64,000 nt of DNA, taken from positions 9,676,627-9,740,626 of the forward strand of contig BSYO01000035.1 of the NCBI GenBank assembly GCA_033239525.1, in the 5' to 3' direction. The notes beneath the pieces are model-generated. The model ran no database searches. It saw only the letters and a program-made list of their open reading frames with translations, and was not told where the DNA came from. The DNA comes from Nepenthes gracilis. Taxonomy: Eukaryota > Streptophyta > Magnoliopsida > Caryophyllales > Nepenthaceae. How positions within the stretch are numbered: the first letter of the stretch is position 1; each line of letters starts with the position of its first letter. The position numbers and the translations under genes are program-made. Of the stretch, positions 10,704-21,582 are shown piece by piece.

Positions 10704-10788
10704 GAAAAAAAAGTTTTTCTACTAACACATTTACTTGTTGGGATATTGGGATGAATCATCCCACATTTGTCTCCTACATTTTCTCCAC
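10704..10788 (+). repeat. Shared 3' tail of module 2 (copy 2) with short palindrome
   Basis: Second copy of the tail at 6416-6501. Here 10748-10762 forms a perfect 7-bp inverted repeat around a single A (GGGATGA-A-TCATCCC). In copy 1 the same palindrome has one mismatch. It lies 24 bp downstream of the stop of the second module-2 ORF. Confidence 0.8.
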
Positions 10789-10830
10789 AAAAATTATACT
10801 TCACTATATGACAAAGAAGCTACAGTATCC

Positions 10831-10838
10831 TATAAAAG
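10831..10838 (+). promoter_or_regulatory. Possible TATA box downstream of the pararetrovirus tail
   Basis: TATAAAAG in an otherwise unassigned 100-bp stretch between the shared tail and the foldback element. Pregenomic promoters of pararetroviruses lie downstream of the last ORF, so this is a candidate. Module 1 has no equivalent directly after its tail, which weakens the case. Confidence 0.25.
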
Positions 10839-10926
10839 TTACTATTTATGAATATGTGTACAAATGAATAGTGAAGATTCACGAATTTTTTGACCATGGA
10901 CTGCCACCTCTCCCCTTTATTTGCTT

Positions 10927-10928
<2 letters not shown>

Positions 10929-10999
<71 letters not shown>
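10929..10999. repeat. ATT trinucleotide microsatellite (left foldback arm)
   Basis: About 23 uninterrupted ATT units. The complementary AAT tract sits at the equivalent place in the right arm (12059-12108), so the microsatellite predates or was copied with the arm duplication. The left tract is longer and purer. Confidence 0.95.
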
Positions 11000-11003
<4 letters not shown>

Positions 11004-12055
11004 CTGTTTTTCTACTATTCTAAACCCAAATCGATACTTGAGTGATTGAATGAGCACACTTTGAGCGCCGGCCAAATTTATCCAAATATTCTCCAAAATT
11101 TTTTATTATTAAATTAATTTTTATCGCACCTAAATTATCCAAAATAATAAATAAATTCAATCAAATTAAAAAAATTCGAATAAACCCAAAATTTTGGATT
11201 GGTTAGCTCATCAATATGCCGACGGGATGATAAGTTTGGTAAGCATTCGAGTTTGAGATTTTTGGGTGATTTCTTCTATTGCGTTGCCTAGGTTGATTGT
11301 AATCTAAAGATTTTAGGCTTTACTTTAGTTGTATCGATGTCCTTAGGATTCTCCTTATATTTATAGCTGCAAGGTCACCTAAGTATCTTATATGAATCAA
11401 GGGACACGAGTTGCAAGTGAATTCTTAGTATCCTGATAAATGGTTAATCTGAGTAGCGCAGTAGAAACATGTGAGCCCTTGGCTTAGAAAGTCTGGAATG
11501 GGATTAAGATTCCAATAGAAGATCATTCTTGAGTCATAGGAGGTATCGAAATGAGAGCCTCTTAGTTTGTTTAAGATTTTGTATTAAGCCGGAGAGGTAG
11601 TCAATAATTAGGCTTACATTTGGATCTGGGTAGATTATCGTGATATCTCCCGTATACGGATGAATGAGGAAGTAGGATTATGATTAGATTTAACCATGTG
11701 GGAGATTAGGAATTTGTTTTGTAACGAGGTTTCAATCACAAAGTTTAGATATAAGGCATTAGATGTTGAGGATTAGGATGATTCAAATGACTAATGTTCT
11801 CTAAGAATAATCATCTCTCCAAGAAAGTAATTTGAGAGTGCATAGGTGAAATCAGGAAGGTCTATTCCACTATTGTTAAATTTTGAGATTCAATTTAATT
11901 GGGTTTATGTATTATTTTGGATAATTTGGGTGCGATAAAGATTAATTTAATAATAGGAAATTTTGGAGGTTATTTTGATAAATTGGGCCGGCGCTCGAAG
12001 TGCGCCCGTTCGGTCACCCGAATATCGATTTGGATTCGGAATAGTAGAAAAACGG

Positions 12056-12058
<3 letters not shown>

Positions 12059-12090
<32 letters not shown>

Positions 12091-12108
12091 CAACAATAAT
12101 AACAATAA
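12059..12108. repeat. AAT trinucleotide microsatellite (right foldback arm)
   Basis: About nine AAT units followed by AAC/AAT interruptions. It is the complement of the tract at 10929-10999 within the inverted arms. A GA-rich stretch (12121-12210) follows outside the arm. Confidence 0.9.
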
Positions 12109-13379
12109 AAGTAAATAAATGAGAGAGGGGGCAGTTCACGGGAGAGGAAATTTCAGGAAAACAGAGGAGAGGCTTCAGGTAGAGAGAGAGAGGGAGGGAG
12201 AAAGAGAGAAACGGGCAAACGGTGACTTTTGGGTCTGATTCTAAGCATGAGCCAATTAAAAAAGTTATAGATTTGGTCAAGGCAAGTTCATCCATACTCT
12301 CATTTTTTTTTCTTATACTTTTATTTTATTTTATCATATATCCTTGTTTTGATACCCGATTAATTTTATACTTCATATTTCCCATGATGTATGTGACGGC
12401 CTGTACTTAATTACACAAATAAAGTCTCCGTCAGGTCTTAAAAGATAAATAATAAATATGGACGTAAAAATTTTTCCTTTCTTTTACACAGGATTGACTG
12501 AGGCCGAACTGCATGAGTTGGCCTTCCAATAATTTCCATACTAGGCCGGCCAACATTTAGCCGGACTTGAAAGTCTGAGATGCTTACTAAACCTTTCAAT
12601 AACATTAACCATAAAGAAATCACGGAAACATACTAACAACATCCATAAAGTTATAAACAGCGGAATCATTTTACAATTTTCTCAAAACATCAAAAGGAAA
12701 TAAAATTAAGCTCTTCATTTAATCAGCTCTGGCCAACCGAACTATTTGGCTACACCATAAGGTTCTACTCAACTTCGTCCTCCATGAGCCTTTCGTCATC
12801 TGAAAATAATAAGAGTGAGCTACAAAGTCCAGCAAAATACTCACATGTAGAAAATAGAGAACATAAACATATATATATAAGTGAATATAACTTAGCATAC
12901 AAAAATCATCTTGTCTTTAGTTCGGAATTTTCTTAGTCTTTTTCTTATTATCTTGTCTTCGAAAATTCATAAAACCATTTAAAATTATTATCATCTTTAG
13001 TGACCGGACGGGAGCGGACAACATCGAGGACGGGCTGTGCGTAACCCCACAACCTAAAGCCGTATCCCCTCATTATGCTTCCTGGGGCGGGAGGTAATGC
13101 CTTTAGCCCGACATACGGGGCCGTAGTTTATAGTTCTTATACCACCAGAAAGTCCCCTCCCGTGGCCCAGGAGGCGATTCTCGAGTGTCACTCCAATATC
13201 CTTCATCCATCTTTAACAGCAAGTTTAATGGAGACTCGGTTCATAGTTCTTGTCCTTAAATGGCCATACATCATAGTTCGGAAGTCAAAAGTCGTAGAGT
13301 TCTACTTGCTATTCGGATTACATGCATTTTCATATAGCCTTGTTCTTTACTTCATCAGTTGAAGTCCGTATAATCTTAA

Positions 13380-13950
13380 AGCCGAAGTTCTTTTCTTAGA
13401 AAGACGGAGTTCTTTTTCTCAAAATGTCGGAGTTCTTTTCAAAAGCCGGAGCTCTCGGAGTTCATTTCTCAAAAGGCAGACTTCTTGTCTAAAAAAGGGC
13501 AGAGCTCTAATACCGGAGGGATTTTTCTTGAAAAAATGGAGCTTTAAAACCGGAGTGATTTTTCTTTAAAAGAACGGAGTGCTTTTTCATCAAAAGTCAG
13601 GATCTCTTTTTCTTAAACGGACGGAGTGCTTTTTCATCAAAAGTTCGGAGCTCTTTTTCTTAAACGGACGGAGTGCTCTTTCTTAAAAGGACGGAGCTCT
13701 TTTTCGTAAAAGGACGGAGCTCTTTTTCGTAAATGGACGGAGTACTTTTTCTTCAAACGGACGGAGTGCTCTTTCTTAAAAGGACGGAGTGCTTTTTCAT
13801 CAAAAGGACGGAGCTCTTTTTCGTAAAAGGACGGAATGCTTTTTCTTCAAAAGGAAAGAGCTCTTTTTCGTAAAAGGAAGGAGTGCTTTTTCTTCAAAAG
13901 GACGGAGCTCTTTTTCGTAAAAGGACGGAGTGCTTTTTCTGCAATTATCA
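13380..13950. repeat. Minisatellite inside the solo LTR
   Basis: More than 20 imperfect units of roughly 25 bp built around ACGGAG and a T-rich run with TTTTTC. They are most regular at 13660-13940, where alternating GGACGGAGCTC and GGACGGAGTGC variants suggest a higher-order dimer. The inverted LTR at 27530-27850 has a degenerate version. The ORF readable on the minus strand here is only the repeat translated. Confidence 0.85.
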
Positions 13951-14269
13951 GTGTTTATATAATTTGACAAATAATCATATACTTCAAGCAGAATAAAATC
14001 TAACACCATGAATATCGGAGTTTCTTTTAAACATGCGATTAAGAGCGATAAATTGAAAAAACAGAACAGACATCATACATACATAATTTCATAAGAATAT
14101 CATATACTTACGTAGCAAACATGCATAAACATGAACTTTAAAAACAGGGGTGAATATCTTGCCTGGGTTTCTTCTACTTTGCCTTGATTTTTTAGCATTC
14201 TTTTACTAGAAACTCTATTGCGTGTCTTTTTCTCGTTCTTCTAGTTCTTATTTATAGGCCTTGAATCTG

Positions 14270-14455
14270 ATGATTAGTATTAATGATTGGTCATATAGGG
14301 AAAATGTTTCATCATTAGTGATTGGCAAATCCAAGGAAAATGTTTCATCATTAATGATTGGCAAATCCAAGGGGAATGGTTTATCATTAATGATTGGCAA
14401 ATCCAAGGGGAATGGTTTATCATTAATGATTGGCAAATTCAAGGAGAATGTTTCT
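14270..14455. repeat. 36-bp tandem repeat near the LTR promoter
   Basis: About five units of 36 bp containing TTAATGATTGGCAAATCCAAG. Because 36 is a multiple of three, both strands read as short repetitive ORFs, which I do not regard as genes. The repeat lies immediately upstream of the minus-strand TATA-like box, where promoter or enhancer repeats are common in LTRs. About four units remain in the inverted copy at 26980-27150. Confidence 0.85.
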
Positions 14456-15035
14456 TATTTATGGCTTCTATATTTCCCAAAAGTTTCCTTATTAATTAGG
14501 TCATTAATGGTTTTACATTTCCAAGAAGTTCATTAATTTCTAGTTAACTAATCTTAATTTAGATTTCTCATGTAAATACATTAAATTCCTGGTTAATTGA
14601 ACTTATACAGATTTAGCTTTTTTATGTAAACACATTCCGATCAACTATCGGCGTTGAATGAGTTATTCTTACATGACTTCTGGTCAACACTTGTTGACCG
14701 GATCATCAACTTCGGCTTTACCAACCACAAGGACACTCCGGCCTTCAAGGCCACTTCGGCCTTACATGGCTGGATTTGATCGAGGAAATTTGGACTTCTT
14801 TTCCGAACTTCTTTTCATCAGGGAATATTCTGGACTTCTTTTCATCAAGGAAATTCGGACTAGATTTTCATTAAGAAAATCCGGATTTTTTCATCAAGTA
14901 AGGGCCGAACTTAATTTCATCTTAATGCCGATTTACTTTTCTTATTACATTTTTCGGTCAACTAGCGTTTACCGGATTATAAGGACTTGATGATTAGAAC
15001 TTTGTATGTTTTAGAATCTGGGCCGTTACAATGTA

Positions 15036-17235
15036 TACATGCATATATATTAATTTCCTATCCAATTTGTGAGTTTTGTGCGGCGTTTGGAGAAATTCTC
15101 GAAACCTTAACCCTGCTGTTACTGTTCATCCACACTCAACCTCTTTTACTCACGAATTTTTAGAATTTTGTATAAATTGGGACTAGAATATCATTACTCA
15201 TATTCTAGATAAGTTAATTTATCGATTGGATACTAAATTTGGTAATTTTATGTAGATTTTTCTTTGCGAAACCCTAGACCCACGTCCGGACCTCGTTTAA
15301 GCACATATTTTTAGTTTTATGCATAAATTAAATTGAGGTTACGATTACCCATGACTTGAATTTGATAATTTACCCGTTGGATACCTGAATTTCCGAGAAT
15401 TGTCCGATATGCACAATTGGGCACTATTCATATGAAGTTGTTTATCGGAGCCCAATTGGTAAATTTTGCATAAATTTCATATTGTCTAATTGTTAATTAA
15501 GTTGTATGTATATTTGCACATGTTTAATTATTATTCTAGAATCATGTTTATCAACTGTGAAGGAAATGTGATCCGGAGGCCTCTAAAATTATAATTGCCT
15601 CTCGGTGGTAAGAATATCTATTTTCTTCTATATTTGTGATTTTCGTATATGCCAAACAAGTCATGAGAAAATTTAAATTCGAAAGAAAGATAAAAATTAT
15701 ACAAGTATTCGGAGGAAAATCCATAATTTATTACATGATCGAATTGTTCTCTCGGATGGAAAAAATTGCAAAAGTTTGGTGGATCTTCTCTCAAATGAAT
15801 AAGAAATCATAAAATTAGGACCATGGCTATATATTTAGAGGGTAGTATCCCCTGACACGCCATTGATATTACAGTGGATACTCAAGAATTACCATGACCG
15901 CTTATTGGAGTGGTAATGTATTTGGCAAGCCTTGGGATATTATTGTGGAAGGACAAGGACCATCTCTGGACCGTGGGAGGTTAAAGTAGCATTTTATTGG
16001 CTCAATATAATCGGGTGATAGGTATACCGCTATATCATGTGGTGCATCGGCCCGTCAACTGGCATAATATGTAGATAGCTCATCATATGGATTGATAATA
16101 AGAGCTGACAGCCTTAGATCATGTGTAATATCATGATCTTTTCCTCGTCCTCTTGTATCATAAGTAAGTATGGCCTACTGGCTCTGATCCGTAAATATAA
16201 GTAATTATACATGATCTACATCCCAAAAAGAAGAAGGATAAAACGTAAAAAGTTAATTATATTCCAAAAAGTATATTCGATCATATTTTATGTTTACGTA
16301 TCATTATCATATTCATATATCTCTCTTTTACTTTATTTTGCATATTCGTTATTGCCTTTGATCATATTGCACTTGCTAAACTGTTAGCTCACAATTATTT
16401 CCCCTTATCTCCAGTTTAGTTTAGGTCTGATATGCCCAATGAGATAGTATAGATATTCGAAATGGTTTAGGTTTGGATTTAGAAAATCATATTGAAGACT
16501 TAGAAATTATAATTTTATTTATATCATGGGAATTATATATATATTTATATTTCTTTTGGAATCTTAATATATATCATACATATATATCTGATGATTAGAT
16601 AGTCTAATTTTCACTATTTGAATTTATATATACTTTCATAGGTTATTGTAGTTTATATCAGATACCTAGTGGCATCTCTCTTTGGCCAATGTTGTGGTTA
16701 GATACACATCGTTGGAGCCACCATTTTTATGTGGCAATTGGATCCTGTGTGATTTATTATATTGTTATTGAATGACGTCGGTTGTAGAGATTATTGAATG
16801 CATTTTGTTTTGTATAGGAGATTGTATATGGTTTGTATTGATGGATGTCCATATTACAGAAGAATCTCTGCCGGATTTTCAATGGAAAATACGGTCCGTC
16901 AAAACAAGTAAGGTTCATATGCAAGTTTTTGTAACTTTTTCTTTACAATATTTTTATATTTGAACATAACATATCAGAATATTTATTTATTTTTATAAAA
17001 TAAACAAAAATCCTCAAATCCTAACAAAACTAAAGCAAAATTTCAAAATATCCGATAAAAAATGGCTTGCACTCACGAACAATCAAAATGGGACCTGCCT
17101 CAAGCACTAATACTACTTTCTTATTTAAATTGTTTTTTGAATTTATATTGTATAATTATTTTTAATGATCCAAAATAAACTCAAAATAGATTAATAATAT
17201 CAAATTAATTGAATAGGAAATCGGGTATTATATGG
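15036..17235. other. Unassigned AT-rich stretch, probably decayed LTR or internal DNA of a chromovirus
   Basis: No ORF above about 60 codons and no recognisable gene. A GATCCG-GAGGCCTC motif region (15570-15600), homopolymer runs and several TATATA stretches are present. Because a chromovirus polyprotein end follows at 17236, this is plausibly the rest of that element, but I see no clear LTR ends. Confidence 0.35.
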
Positions 17236-17660
17236 TCTGACTCGGCAAAAGAATTATTCTAATCGTAGAAGATCAGAGTTAAATTTTGATATCGGGGGTC
17301 ATGTATTTTTAAAAATATTTCCATTGAATGGAGTCTCTTGATGTTTAGAGGATGTTTACGTTTTTTCATGTATAAATGCTTCAAAAATATATCGACATTC
17401 CGTTGCATATTATTGACCTTATATGTGGAAGATTAATAAAGATTTATCCTATAATGAAGAACTAGTTTAGATTTCTGAGATAATAGATCAAGTACTTTGC
17501 GTGAAAGTGAATTTATTAGTGAAGGTCCTATGGAGCAATTAGTCCTTTATGGATGCCACTTGGGAGATAGAAGAAGATATCGGAAGAAATATTTAAATTT
17601 ATTCCCACGTCAACGTACGTGAATGTTTGAAGATAAAATTTTTATGCGAATAGGAGAAAT
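17236..17660 (+). pseudogene. Chromovirus (Ty3) polyprotein C-terminus with chromodomain remnant
   Basis: Translation in broken frames gives NRRRSELNFDIGGHVFLKI, then DQVL, LLVKVLWSN and DATWEIEEDIGRNI. This is the usual integrase C-terminal GPY-type region and the chromodomain end (VKVLW..HS..EATWE..ED) of Del/Tekay-type elements, whose chromodomain guides integration to chromatin. Stops and deletions are frequent. The region downstream is cut at 17746 by the Tat-type insertion and seems to resume at 24514. Confidence 0.7.
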
Positions 17661-17724
17661 GTGAGGTGTGAATCTTGAATTTATTTATTAATGATGGTTA
17701 ATTAGATTAAACTGATAAAATTAT

Positions 17725-17746
17725 TGAAACTAATAGAGATTTTCGG
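17725..17746. repeat. 22-bp flank duplicated on both sides of the Tat-type insertion (left copy)
   Basis: Positions 17725-17746 are identical to 24492-24513, the bases directly flanking the inserted element on the other side. A normal Ty3 insertion duplicates about 5 bp. The left LTR also lacks its terminal bases next to this copy, so the junction is not standard. Confidence 0.85.
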
Positions 17747-18793
17747 TGGTCCAGTACAACACAAGTGTTTGTGAGTGTAGGTTGAGGAGAAGGAGAGATT
17801 AAAAGCGGATTTTACGTGGGAAACCTCCTCTTGAATGGGGAGGAAAAACCACGAGGCTCTGAGCCTTTAGAAATGCTTCACTATTGGGTGAAAGTCTTAT
17901 AAAGTACAAGCTTTTGGGAATATTATCCCTTTTGCTTTCCTTATTTCTTCTCTTTTGAATGGGCTCTCTTGTGTGGAAGCTCTTGGATTGTTCATTCTTC
18001 TCCTTAGTTCTTCTCGAGAGAGGAGAGAAAAAAAGGGGTCCCGAGGCAAGAGCCTTTGCTAGGTATTTATAGGAGGAATCGTGCCGTTGGGAAGAAGATA
18101 CATGACAGCCGGCGGGTGGCTGAGAGGCTGTCCACTGTCCCATTGGTCACGTCCAATGCTGCTGGCGTGTGCGGGATAACACGCTGCTAGCGCCGCTGGT
18201 AGGGCTCGAGCATGTCAAGCGTGTAGAGTTTAGGCGTCAGTCTTGATTTGACTAGGCGTGCTCTGTGGAGGTGGCGTCTTGTAGTTGTTGCAGGTTCCTT
18301 AGAAATCGGCGAAGTTGCTTAGTTGGTGCTCTCAGCCGTGTATGAGATAGTCCTCGTCCTTGCGTGGCATGCCTTGTCTCTTTGGGAGTTCACGGACTCG
18401 TTGAAGAAGGCAGCTCTCAGAGGACCTTTGGTCCAATATGGAAGGTATTCGGGTCTTTCCTTGACTTCTCGGACTAGCCTGAGACCTGATGGAACTTCCG
18501 GGGTTCTCAGGCTTCTTCTTCTAGTCCTCGTACCTGGATGTCGCCTGCTATTCACGATGTCCTCGAGCTCCTTTTGGTTAAAGAGAGCTCTCGGACCTTT
18601 GTCATAGCTTTGGCTTTTGGGACACAAGCCCACGTTCTCGGACTTGTTAGGTCAGTCTAGCGTAAGGGGCTAGTCTATGTTTTGGGCCTCTTCGGCCGCC
18701 CGTCCTTCTTGGTCCATGGACGCATTTTTGGGCTCTTTACTTGGGCCTTTCCTTTAGGCCGTGTTTTGTGGGCCCTCATATTTGGACCCAACA
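17747..18793 (-). repeat. 3' LTR of the Tat-type element, terminal bases missing
   Basis: Direct repeat of 23421-24491. The match starts at GGTCCAGTAC (17748) and ends at GGACCCAACA (18793). The first ~20 bp of the other LTR (TGTTGCGTTTCGAATCTC, 23421-23438) are missing or replaced here. In element orientation this is the extreme 3' end. Confidence 0.9.
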
Positions 18794-18806
18794 TAGCCCC
18801 CATGCC
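18794..18806 (-). promoter_or_regulatory. Polypurine tract next to the 3' LTR
   Basis: On the minus strand the bases directly before the LTR read GCATGGGGGCTA, then TGTTGGG. A G-rich tract at this point primes plus-strand DNA synthesis in LTR elements and supports the minus orientation. Confidence 0.65.
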
Positions 18807-19216
18807 AAAGGGTTCAAGGTCCTCGACCGTTTGGCTTGAAGTCGCTGCTCCTCCTGGGAGGTTGATTTCTTCTTGCTGTGGTTTGTCCGTGCGCCCGTTG
18901 TGGCTTGAAAAGGACGTTCCTGAGCAGCCAAGAGTATGACTGTCCGCGTTCTGGCTTAGGTCTTTTGCAGCGGTAGTCCGAGTGCATGTGTGTCCTCAGA
19001 GTAAATGTGGCACTAGGCTTGGTGGAGAATTGTCCCAGAGCTTCCTCTGAGTCCAAGATCTTTCCAACGCCGCCATTTGAGTTTCTGCGGGGCATTAAAT
19101 GCTAATGCGACGCGTTGAAAGGCGTCTTGGGAAGGCAAGGCCATCATTTTCCTGAGACGAAAGGCCGAGCGATGCGTGGCGTGGGTAATGAGTGCACCTT
19201 TTTTGAATTTCAGGAG

Positions 19217-19225
19217 TATTTAAAT
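19217..19225 (+). promoter_or_regulatory. TATA-like box upstream of the plus-strand additional ORF
   Basis: TATTTAAAT, 109-143 bp upstream of the two candidate ATGs (19334 and 19368). It is opposite in direction to the element's own LTR promoter. Promoter activity is inferred from position only. Confidence 0.4.
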
Positions 19226-19333
19226 GCCTTCTCGTCCCGACTCTCCATTTCTGCGTCTACTTTCCGTTTTCTTCTCTAAGTATTGAGACCTTTGCTCTTC
19301 TTTTGCTGAAATTTTCTCTGCTTTTCGACGTCC

Positions 19334-21330
19334 ATGGCTCTCGAGAGTGAGGGATATTGCTTCTACGATGACGCTTGATAGGCTCAAGGAGATTCCAGCA
19401 CAATATCGAACCCCAGAGTCCGTGGCCATGATGATCCTGGAGTCGCATGATAGGGCGTGGTGCCCTCAAGATGGCTTCATCACCGTCTATGAAGTCCACC
19501 TCAAAGGTGGGCTACGGTGTCCTGTGCCAGAGGAGCTTTACAACATCATGAGAGGACTTGGAGTTCCCTTTGCCAGGCTCCAGCCAAACGCAGTAAGGTA
19601 TTTAGTCTCTTTGTGTGTTTTCTTCCGGTGCCATAAGAAGCTCTTGAATGTCCTTACGGTCAAGGTTATATTTCACTTTACACATAACCTTGACTGGATC
19701 ACAATGACCCCTCGCCTAGACTTTTCGTTGATGTGCGGGGAGAACCCGGACTCCATGAAGCGATGGAAGGATAAATTCTTCTTCCTTGGCGTTCATGAGC
19801 ATTGGGCCATCCCCATTGGTTGGGGAAAAGTGGCCAACCAGTATAGCTCTGATCCTTTAAAGGAGGAGAGAGAGAGCATGAAGGAGTTCACGGACTTGGT
19901 GCTGGCCAATCTCGGAGGCTTTCACCTAAACAAATGCAATATCTAGTTGTTGTCCGAGAATTTTGAGGAGGCCAAGTGGGGACCACGGGCCGAGGCCTCC
20001 GTCGCAGCTCCTCCCGAGAAGTCCAAGAGAAAGAGACTGAGGAGGAGGGCGGAGCCACTGAGGATTGAGGGTTCCGCTGACCGCGCGGAGAAGAGCCTTC
20101 CAGCCGAGAGCTCAGAACGTCCAGCGGCCGTTGTTGAGTTCCCCTCCTGTGATGATGTTGATGATTTTGACATCGATGCCTTGGATGACGATGACATGAT
20201 TGCTCCTCTCTTTAAGAGATTGAGGACTAGTATTTTACCGGAGTCCTCGGGGACTGAAGGTCTCGTCCTCGCCTCCACAGCTGATCCTCTCACTGAGTCC
20301 TCGGGGGCGATTGTACAGATTGTGGGGCTCTCGGACGTCCAGCCTCCTGGTGATGATCTTGTTCTCGGAGTTCCCGTTGGTTTGCCTGGTGACGTCTAGG
20401 ACAGAGTTGGCCACCCTTCTGAGGACATAAGAGGCCGGGACTCCGCCGTGGACGTTAAGGGGGGAACGATGGCCGAGATGGTCCGAGAGGTGGTGGAGGC
20501 TGAGGAGTTAGGCATTGTTGACCTGATGTCCCTTGATCCTTCTGAGCATCCCATTGCGGTCCAAGCTGCTCAACCGTCTGAGCTCCCTAGGGATGCTGAC
20601 GTTGGGGCAGGCTCCTCAGTGCCTTTTATAGCTGCGGAGCTTGTGCCTGAGGAGGTATTTGCGGCACCCAAGAGTGACCCGTAGGAGTCTGAGGCCCCTA
20701 GGGAGCGCGGTCCAAGGCTTGACCTCTCGTTTCCAAGGTAACTTAGCGCTTCTTTTTCCTTACCTCCAGTTGCCTGTGTCTTTATAGGCTTTTCTGTCTT
20801 CAGCTCCAGGATCTGATCGGAGGCTTTAGTGAGTTGTGGGGGAGGTCGCCCAGTCCCGCTCGGAGATGGAGTCGTTGAGGGCCGTTCGGGAAGCCGCGCA
20901 ACAGGCTGAAGCGAAGCGGGCTAAAGCAGAGAGGAAAGTTGCCTCTTTGGAGGACACCGTCAAGCTCTAGCGGCTTTAGCAGGAGCTTCTCCGGGAGAAG
21001 GTTATCCGACAGGGCGAGAGGTTGAAGACGTCCATGCAGACTACGGAGATCGCCCCACTACTGGAGGGCAAGTACTGGGAGGGCATTCGCATGTGCCGCC
21101 GAGTGCTGCGACTGATTTATCCGCGGTTTCTTGTGGGCGTCCTCTATCCCAGGAACGCCGGTGTCTTAAGCGCAGGAGATTTATACGGCGTTGCTGGGAG
21201 GCCTTTCCCTGGGTGTTTTCAGGCAGGGCCTGAATGTGAACCTCTTACGCCCAAGGAGCCAAATCCGGCGGACCAGGCGGGGCCTTCTGGAGCTCAGGAG
21301 GCTCGAGGAGAAGGGAGCCAAGAGGGGCTC
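19334..21330 (+). pseudogene. Additional (antisense) ORF of the Tat-type element, 'putative gypsy-type transposon' domain
   Basis: One frame runs from 19368 to about 20741, broken only by three TAG codons (19944, 20397, 20682). The N-terminal segment contains GFITVYEVHLKGGLRCPVP and then LQPNAVRYLVSL (about 19471-19611). This is the pattern of the plant family often labelled putative gypsy type transposon (Transposase_28), found in Tat elements. An acidic, Ser/Pro-rich middle with a basic KSKRKRLRRR patch (about 20019-20048) follows. A likely intron lies at about 20741-20809 (CAAG-GTAACT to TTTATAG). The C-terminal part has a coiled coil (about 20860-21010) and a conserved-looking tail. An upstream ATG at 19334 stays open 14 codons in another frame, suggesting a 1-nt indel. 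The molecular role of this family is unknown to me. Confidence 0.7.
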
Positions 21331-21394
21331 CCATGACACTTTGTGTTTTTCTCTCTTTCTTTGTTATATCATTGTACATAAGTTTATCTTTGTG

Positions 21395-21400
21395 AATAAA
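21395..21400 (+). terminator. Poly(A) signal after the additional ORF
   Basis: AATAAA in a T-rich stretch shortly after the end of the ORF (about 65 bp) and just before the tandem repeat. With the TATA-like box at 19217 it makes a complete-looking plus-strand transcription unit. Confidence 0.5.
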
Positions 21401-21582
21401 ACCTGTCTCTTCTGAATCAGAGCTTTGGACCTCTTGTTTTGTTTGTACAAGTGTTGTTTTCTTTTTTGTGTGTGATGCGATGCACGACGTCTCGTTTTTT
21501 GCTTTGGGCGTGTGATCCTTTTAGGATTTTCTAGCTTTTTAACTTCTTGGGTTTCTTGGTGTTGGATGTAGTTGTCGAAATT

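Larger units (their letters stand above)
619..10788 (+). mobile_element. Decayed two-module endogenous pararetrovirus (Caulimoviridae-like)
   Basis: Two modules lie in the same orientation. Module 1 (about 619-6501) has a tRNA-Met-type primer site, a coat-like region, a CCHC knuckle, an aspartic protease, RT and RNase H, then an unassigned ORF. Module 2 (about 6502-10788) has a probable movement-protein-type ORF and a tryptophan-rich ORF. Both end in the same ~85-bp tail. No LTRs flank either module, and no integrase or chromodomain was seen, which fits a pararetrovirus rather than a Ty3 element. Every coding region is broken by stops and frameshifts, so this is a dead genomic copy. Some plant endogenous pararetroviruses (florendoviruses) are known to have split genomes; assignment to that group is inference. 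Confidence 0.75.
10895..12155. mobile_element. Foldback element with long terminal inverted repeats
   Basis: The left arm (about 10895-11185) pairs with the reverse complement of the right arm (about 11880-12155). Matching landmarks are ACTGCC plus a pyrimidine tract, an ATT-type microsatellite, TTTTTCTACTATTC, AAATCGATA, GAGCGCCGGCC, TTATTATTAAATTAAT and TTTATCGCACC, in the same order. The ~700-bp loop has no meaningful ORF and no transposase. It is a non-autonomous foldback or MITE-like unit. I could not find a convincing target-site duplication, so the outer ends are approximate. Confidence 0.7.
12392..15030 (-). mobile_element. 2.6-kb solo LTR of a Ty3-type element, target duplication ATGTA
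   Basis: The unit starts TGTGACGGCC and ends GGGCCGTTACA, the typical imperfect inverted ends of Ty3/chromovirus LTRs. It is flanked by ATGTA at 12387-12391 and 15031-15035. There is no internal coding region or second LTR nearby in the same orientation, so it is a solo LTR left by LTR-LTR recombination. A TATA-like box reads on the minus strand (TATAAATAAG, complement of about 14250-14260), giving the orientation. The related copy at 26880-28835 lies in the opposite orientation. The size is large for a solo LTR, partly because of internal repeats. Confidence 0.85.

Noticed and set aside
12014..12295. Minus-strand ORF with a run of Val and Ile
   Set aside because: Translation of the AAT/AAC microsatellite in the foldback arm.
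14248..14536. Pair of repetitive ORFs on both strands
   Set aside because: Both are the 36-bp tandem repeat of the solo LTR translated.
18319..18939. Cluster of ORFs on both strands within 18.3-18.9 kb
   Set aside because: They lie in or across the end of an LTR, and most recur in the other LTR at 24.0-24.3 kb; no protein family resemblance.
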